Source of the DNA: Paenibacillus polysaccharolyticus
Lineage (GTDB): Bacteria > Bacillota > Bacilli > Paenibacillales > Paenibacillaceae
Assembly: GCF_900102085.1 (NCBI RefSeq)
Contig: NZ_FMVM01000016.1
Coordinates: 1-64,000, forward strand
Direction of reading: 5' to 3'
DNA length: 64,000 nucleotides
The notes beneath the pieces were generated by a model, which ran no database searches, was not told the DNA's origin, and saw nothing but the letters and a program-made list of their open reading frames with translations. Made by a program: the position numbers and the translations under genes. Positions 61,500 to 64,000 of the stretch are shown piece after piece; position 1 is the stretch's first letter; each line of letters starts with the position of its first letter.

Positions 61500-62033
61500 A
61501 TGAGATTATCAGGTCAAAAAGTCATCGCACTGGTTGATGAAGAATTTGAAGATCTGGAGCTGTGGTACCCGGTATACCGCGTCCGTGAAGAAGGTGCCGA
61601 AGTGCATCTGGCTGGTGAGCAAAAAGGAAAAACATACGTCGGCAAATATGGTGTTCCTGCTACCGCTGAATACAGTTTCGATGAGCTCAGCAGTTCCGAT
61701 TATGATGGAATTCTGGTGCCGGGAGGATGGGCTCCAGATAAACTACGGCGCTACCCCAAAGTGCTGGAGCTTGTAAAAGAGATGCATGCAGACCACAAGC
61801 CGATCGGGCAAATCTGCCATGCAGGCTGGGTACTCATCTCTGCCAAAATTTTGAACGGAGTCACCGTAACCTCAACGCCAGGCATTCGGGACGACATGGA
61901 GAATGCAGGTGCGATATGGAAAGATGAAGCCGTTGTCGTGGATGGGCATATCATCTCCGCTCGTCGTCCACCGGATCTCCCTCCTTATGGAAAAGCTTTC
62001 TGTGATGCACTTGCTGCAAAAGCTGCCAAATAA
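61500..62033 (+). CDS. DJ-1/PfpI family glutamine amidotransferase-like protein
   Basis: Protein of 177 residues. The nucleophile elbow GQICHAGW carries the active Cys, with Glu in DEEFEDLELWYP and a His in the elbow. ILVPGGWAPDKLRR and STPGIRDDMENAGA complete the family. PfpI-type proteins are stress-linked hydrolases or glyoxalase/deglycase enzymes; the substrate is debated. GAAGGAG ribosome-binding site. Single-gene unit. Confidence 0.9.
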   Translation: MRLSGQKVIALVDEEFEDLELWYPVYRVREEGAEVHLAGEQKGKTYVGKYGVPATAEYSFDELSSSDYDGILVPGGWAPDKLRRYPKVLELVKEMHADHKPIGQICHAGWVLISAKILNGVTVTSTPGIRDDMENAGAIWKDEAVVVDGHIISARRPPDLPPYGKAFCDALAAKAAK

Positions 62034-62060
62034 AAACGAGCTAAAACGAAAATAAAGTAA

Positions 62061-62094
62061 AAACCGCTATGCAATCCTATGCATGGCGGTTTTT
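62061..62094 (+). terminator. Terminator of the PfpI-like gene
   Basis: The stem AAACCGC/GCGGTTT with inner ATGCA/TGCAT is followed by TTTT. Confidence 0.85.
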
Positions 62095-62178
62095 ATATCT
62101 TTTGGAAAAAGTGGTACAAAAGTGAATATATTAATTTAAAGGTATTGCTCGTCTGCTAATGCGTGCAGTCAGTTTACT

Positions 62179-63939
62179 TTAAGATGCGTTTGATCCGCTC
62201 TGGTCGTCAGGACTGCCGCTCGCATCATTAAATATCTGCAAACGCTGTTCAATTTCACTGCTCGTTCTGAGGGTAAAACACTTGCGTGCCTCCTCCTTCG
62301 CATCAGCAGCCGTAGTATTCAAAACTCTATGCTTCACGCGCAGCAAGGATTGAGGAGACATGCTGAGATGACGAATCCCGAGTTCCAGCCATAACGGAAT
62401 GGAGCGCTCGTCCCCTGCCATCTCACCACACACACTAACGTCAATCCCAGCCGTATGTGCTGCGTCTACGGTCGCTCGTAGCATACGCAGAACAGCCGGA
62501 TGATACGGATGATACATATGAGCAATCTGTTCATTCATTCGGTCTACCGCTAGAACATACTGTACCAGATCGTTCGTTCCGATACTGAAGAAATCTGCTT
62601 CTTCCGCAAGAAGATCTGCAATCATCACGGCAGCAGGGACTTCAATCATAATGCCTACCTGAATATTTGCATCGTAGGCCAAGCCCCGTTCATCCAGATC
62701 AGCCATCGCTTCCCGAAGGATTTCGTTAGCTTGTTGTAACTCCTCAACCGATGAGATCATGGGATACATAATTTTCACATTGCCCGCTGCGCTTGCACGT
62801 AGAATGGCCGTTAATTGTGTTTTGAACAGATCCTTACGATCCAAACTGATTCGAATGGCTCGATAGCCCAGAAACGGATTATCTTCTTCCGGTAATTCAA
62901 AATAATCGAGCTCTTTGTCGCCCCCAATGTCGAGTGTGCGAATCACAACCGCCTGTCCAGCTGTTTTCTCGGCAACAAGCCGGTACACCTCATACTGTTC
63001 CTGCTCTCCAGGGAAGGTCGAACGATCCATATACAGGAATTCAGTTCGGAACAAACCTACACCTTTGGCTCCGTGTTTCAAAGCCAGATCAAGCTCCTTC
63101 ACGGAGCTGATGTTGGAAGCAAGCTTCAGCACAGATCCATCCTTGGTCACCGCATCTACGGTGGCAAGCACCTGCAACTGTTCTTTTTTCTGCATCTCCT
63201 TGTTGCGAAGCATCGTGTAACGTTCAATGGTTTTGCGATCCGGGTCTGTGAACACCAACCCATTATCACCGTCAACGACAAGCATGTCCCCTGTTTCGAC
63301 CGGCATGCCAAGACTCGCTTCCAATCCGGAAACGAGAGGAATCCCGAGTGCACGTGCCATAATGGCCGAGTGAGACGTTTTACCTCCAATAAGCGTAACG
63401 ATACCCAAAACATAGCTTGGATTTAAATGCGCCAATTGAGACGGTGACAGCTCTTTAGCAACGAGAATGTAAGGTTGTGTATCTGAAGGTAACGTAATCT
63501 CAGGTGCACCCAGAAGATGTTTAAGCAGGCGGTTACCGACATCCTTGATATCGATCGCCCGCTCCTTCATATATTCATCTTCCAGAAGGTCAAACATGGT
63601 GACAAAGTGGTCTATCGCCTCTTTTACCGCCACCTCTGCCGCCTTATACTGACGCTCAATAATCCCGCGGATCTCATTCATGAAAACCGGATCTTCCAGA
63701 ATCGCCAGATGCGCATCAAAGATGCTGGATTCCTCAGGTCCTACAACTTCTTTGAACTCATTTTTGATATATTCGATCTCATCCTTCGATGTCCGTATCC
63801 CCTCGTACAGCCGTTCGAATTCCTGGGCAAGATCCACCGAATCCATCTTCTGGTCGGGTAGATCCCATTCCCAGCTGGGCAGGACAAATGCTTTGCCGAT
63901 GGCGATGCCTGCAGCTCCATTGATGCCTTGTATCTTCAT
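62179..63939 (-). CDS. ptsI: Phosphoenolpyruvate-protein phosphotransferase (PTS Enzyme I)
   Basis: Enzyme of 586 residues that transfers phosphate from PEP to HPr, first step of PTS sugar uptake. The active His190 lies in GGKTSHSAIMARA. PEP-binding and catalytic parts are LFRTEFLYMDR, IGTNDLVQYVLAVDRMNE and VSVCGEMAGD with the catalytic Cys. GGAGGGG ribosome-binding site. HPr and EII genes that commonly precede it would lie beyond the right edge. It ends with a hydrophilic tail (SGSPDDQSGSNAS) longer than in B. subtilis. Confidence 0.97.
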   Translation of the reverse strand: MKIQGINGAAGIAIGKAFVLPSWEWDLPDQKMDSVDLAQEFERLYEGIRTSKDEIEYIKNEFKEVVGPEESSIFDAHLAILEDPVFMNEIRGIIERQYKAAEVAVKEAIDHFVTMFDLLEDEYMKERAIDIKDVGNRLLKHLLGAPEITLPSDTQPYILVAKELSPSQLAHLNPSYVLGIVTLIGGKTSHSAIMARALGIPLVSGLEASLGMPVETGDMLVVDGDNGLVFTDPDRKTIERYTMLRNKEMQKKEQLQVLATVDAVTKDGSVLKLASNISSVKELDLALKHGAKGVGLFRTEFLYMDRSTFPGEQEQYEVYRLVAEKTAGQAVVIRTLDIGGDKELDYFELPEEDNPFLGYRAIRISLDRKDLFKTQLTAILRASAAGNVKIMYPMISSVEELQQANEILREAMADLDERGLAYDANIQVGIMIEVPAAVMIADLLAEEADFFSIGTNDLVQYVLAVDRMNEQIAHMYHPYHPAVLRMLRATVDAAHTAGIDVSVCGEMAGDERSIPLWLELGIRHLSMSPQSLLRVKHRVLNTTAADAKEEARKCFTLRTSSEIEQRLQIFNDASGSPDDQSGSNAS

Positions 63940-64000
63940 TCTACCCCTCCAACGTTCCTGTCATAGAGCACCACGGACATGACGGATGCCTGACCTTTCT

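Noticed and set aside
61319-61537. Plus-strand 72-codon frame before the PfpI-like gene
   Set aside because: It overlaps the well-supported start of the PfpI-like gene in another frame and lacks a ribosome-binding site.
63936-64000. Minus-strand frame at the right edge overlapping the ptsI start by four bases, as the end of ptsH
   Set aside because: Its roughly 20 residues do not resemble the end of HPr, and the piece is too short to judge.
1-64000. CRISPR arrays, prophage, restriction or other defence islands, tRNA or rRNA genes
   Set aside because: I saw no regularly spaced repeats, phage structural genes, defence-type gene sets or cloverleaf sequences while reading; a computed search could still find weak cases.

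Overview
The window is chromosomal DNA from a spore-forming, low-to-mid GC Firmicute, almost certainly Paenibacillus or a close relative. It carries sporulation genes (spoVIF, spoVM), Bacillus-type regulators and RNA-decay or biofilm factors (ccpA, remA, ylbF, ylbG, rqcH) and a bacillithiol-type redox protein (brxC). Gene order largely follows the Bacillus subtilis ylo region and the acsA-acuA-ccpA-ytxJ region, with Paenibacillus-like rearrangements. Most of it is ordinary housekeeping sequence. I found no prophage, CRISPR array, defence island, tRNA or rRNA gene.

Layout. Bases 1-320 are the right end of an IS3-family insertion sequence. Bases 320-818 hold no convincing gene, but they contain a strong terminator and a structured, possibly repeated element. 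From 819 to 28.8 kb nearly everything is on the minus strand. In transcription order, right to left, this is: a SERCA-type Ca2+ ATPase; dapF; a methionine-synthesis bifunctional enzyme with yloC, remA, gmk and rpoZ; then coaBC, priA, def, fmt and rsmB; then rlmN, prpC, prkC, rsgA, rpe and a small membrane protein; then the 26-codon spoVM. The plus-strand rpmB follows. Last come the fatty-acid-kinase genes (fakA-like and degV-like), recG and spoVIF.

From 29 to 49 kb the strands are mixed: rqcH, a GNAT acetyltransferase, a PHP phosphoesterase, a LysR regulator, an unknown 145-residue protein, ylbG, ylbF, a two-gene XPB-helicase module, an M20 amidohydrolase, yugN-like and ftsW, asp23-like, a Ca2+/H+ antiporter, ylaN, an HPr-like protein without the PTS histidine, an M29 aminopeptidase, a lipoprotein and a GAF-GGDEF diguanylate cyclase. 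From 49 to 64 kb come rpsD with an S4-type leader, a chemoreceptor, a class A PBP with fibronectin domains, acsA (with a cre box) divergent from acuA, mtnN, ccpA, brxC, a zinc-ribbon-like unknown, a DJ-1/PfpI protein and ptsI at the right edge.

How the genes fit together. One group serves translation and its quality control (fmt, def, rsmB, rlmN, rsgA, rpsD, rpmB, rqcH). A second couples envelope growth to signalling (prkC/prpC, ftsW, PBP1, dapF). A third is the carbon-catabolite circuit: ccpA, its probable cre target upstream of acsA, the AcsA-inactivating acetyltransferase AcuA, PTS enzyme I, and a stand-alone HPr-like protein that keeps a serine-phosphorylation-type site. The least understood parts are the XPB plus partner pair, the HPr-like protein, the structured element near 610-780, and two small unknown proteins.
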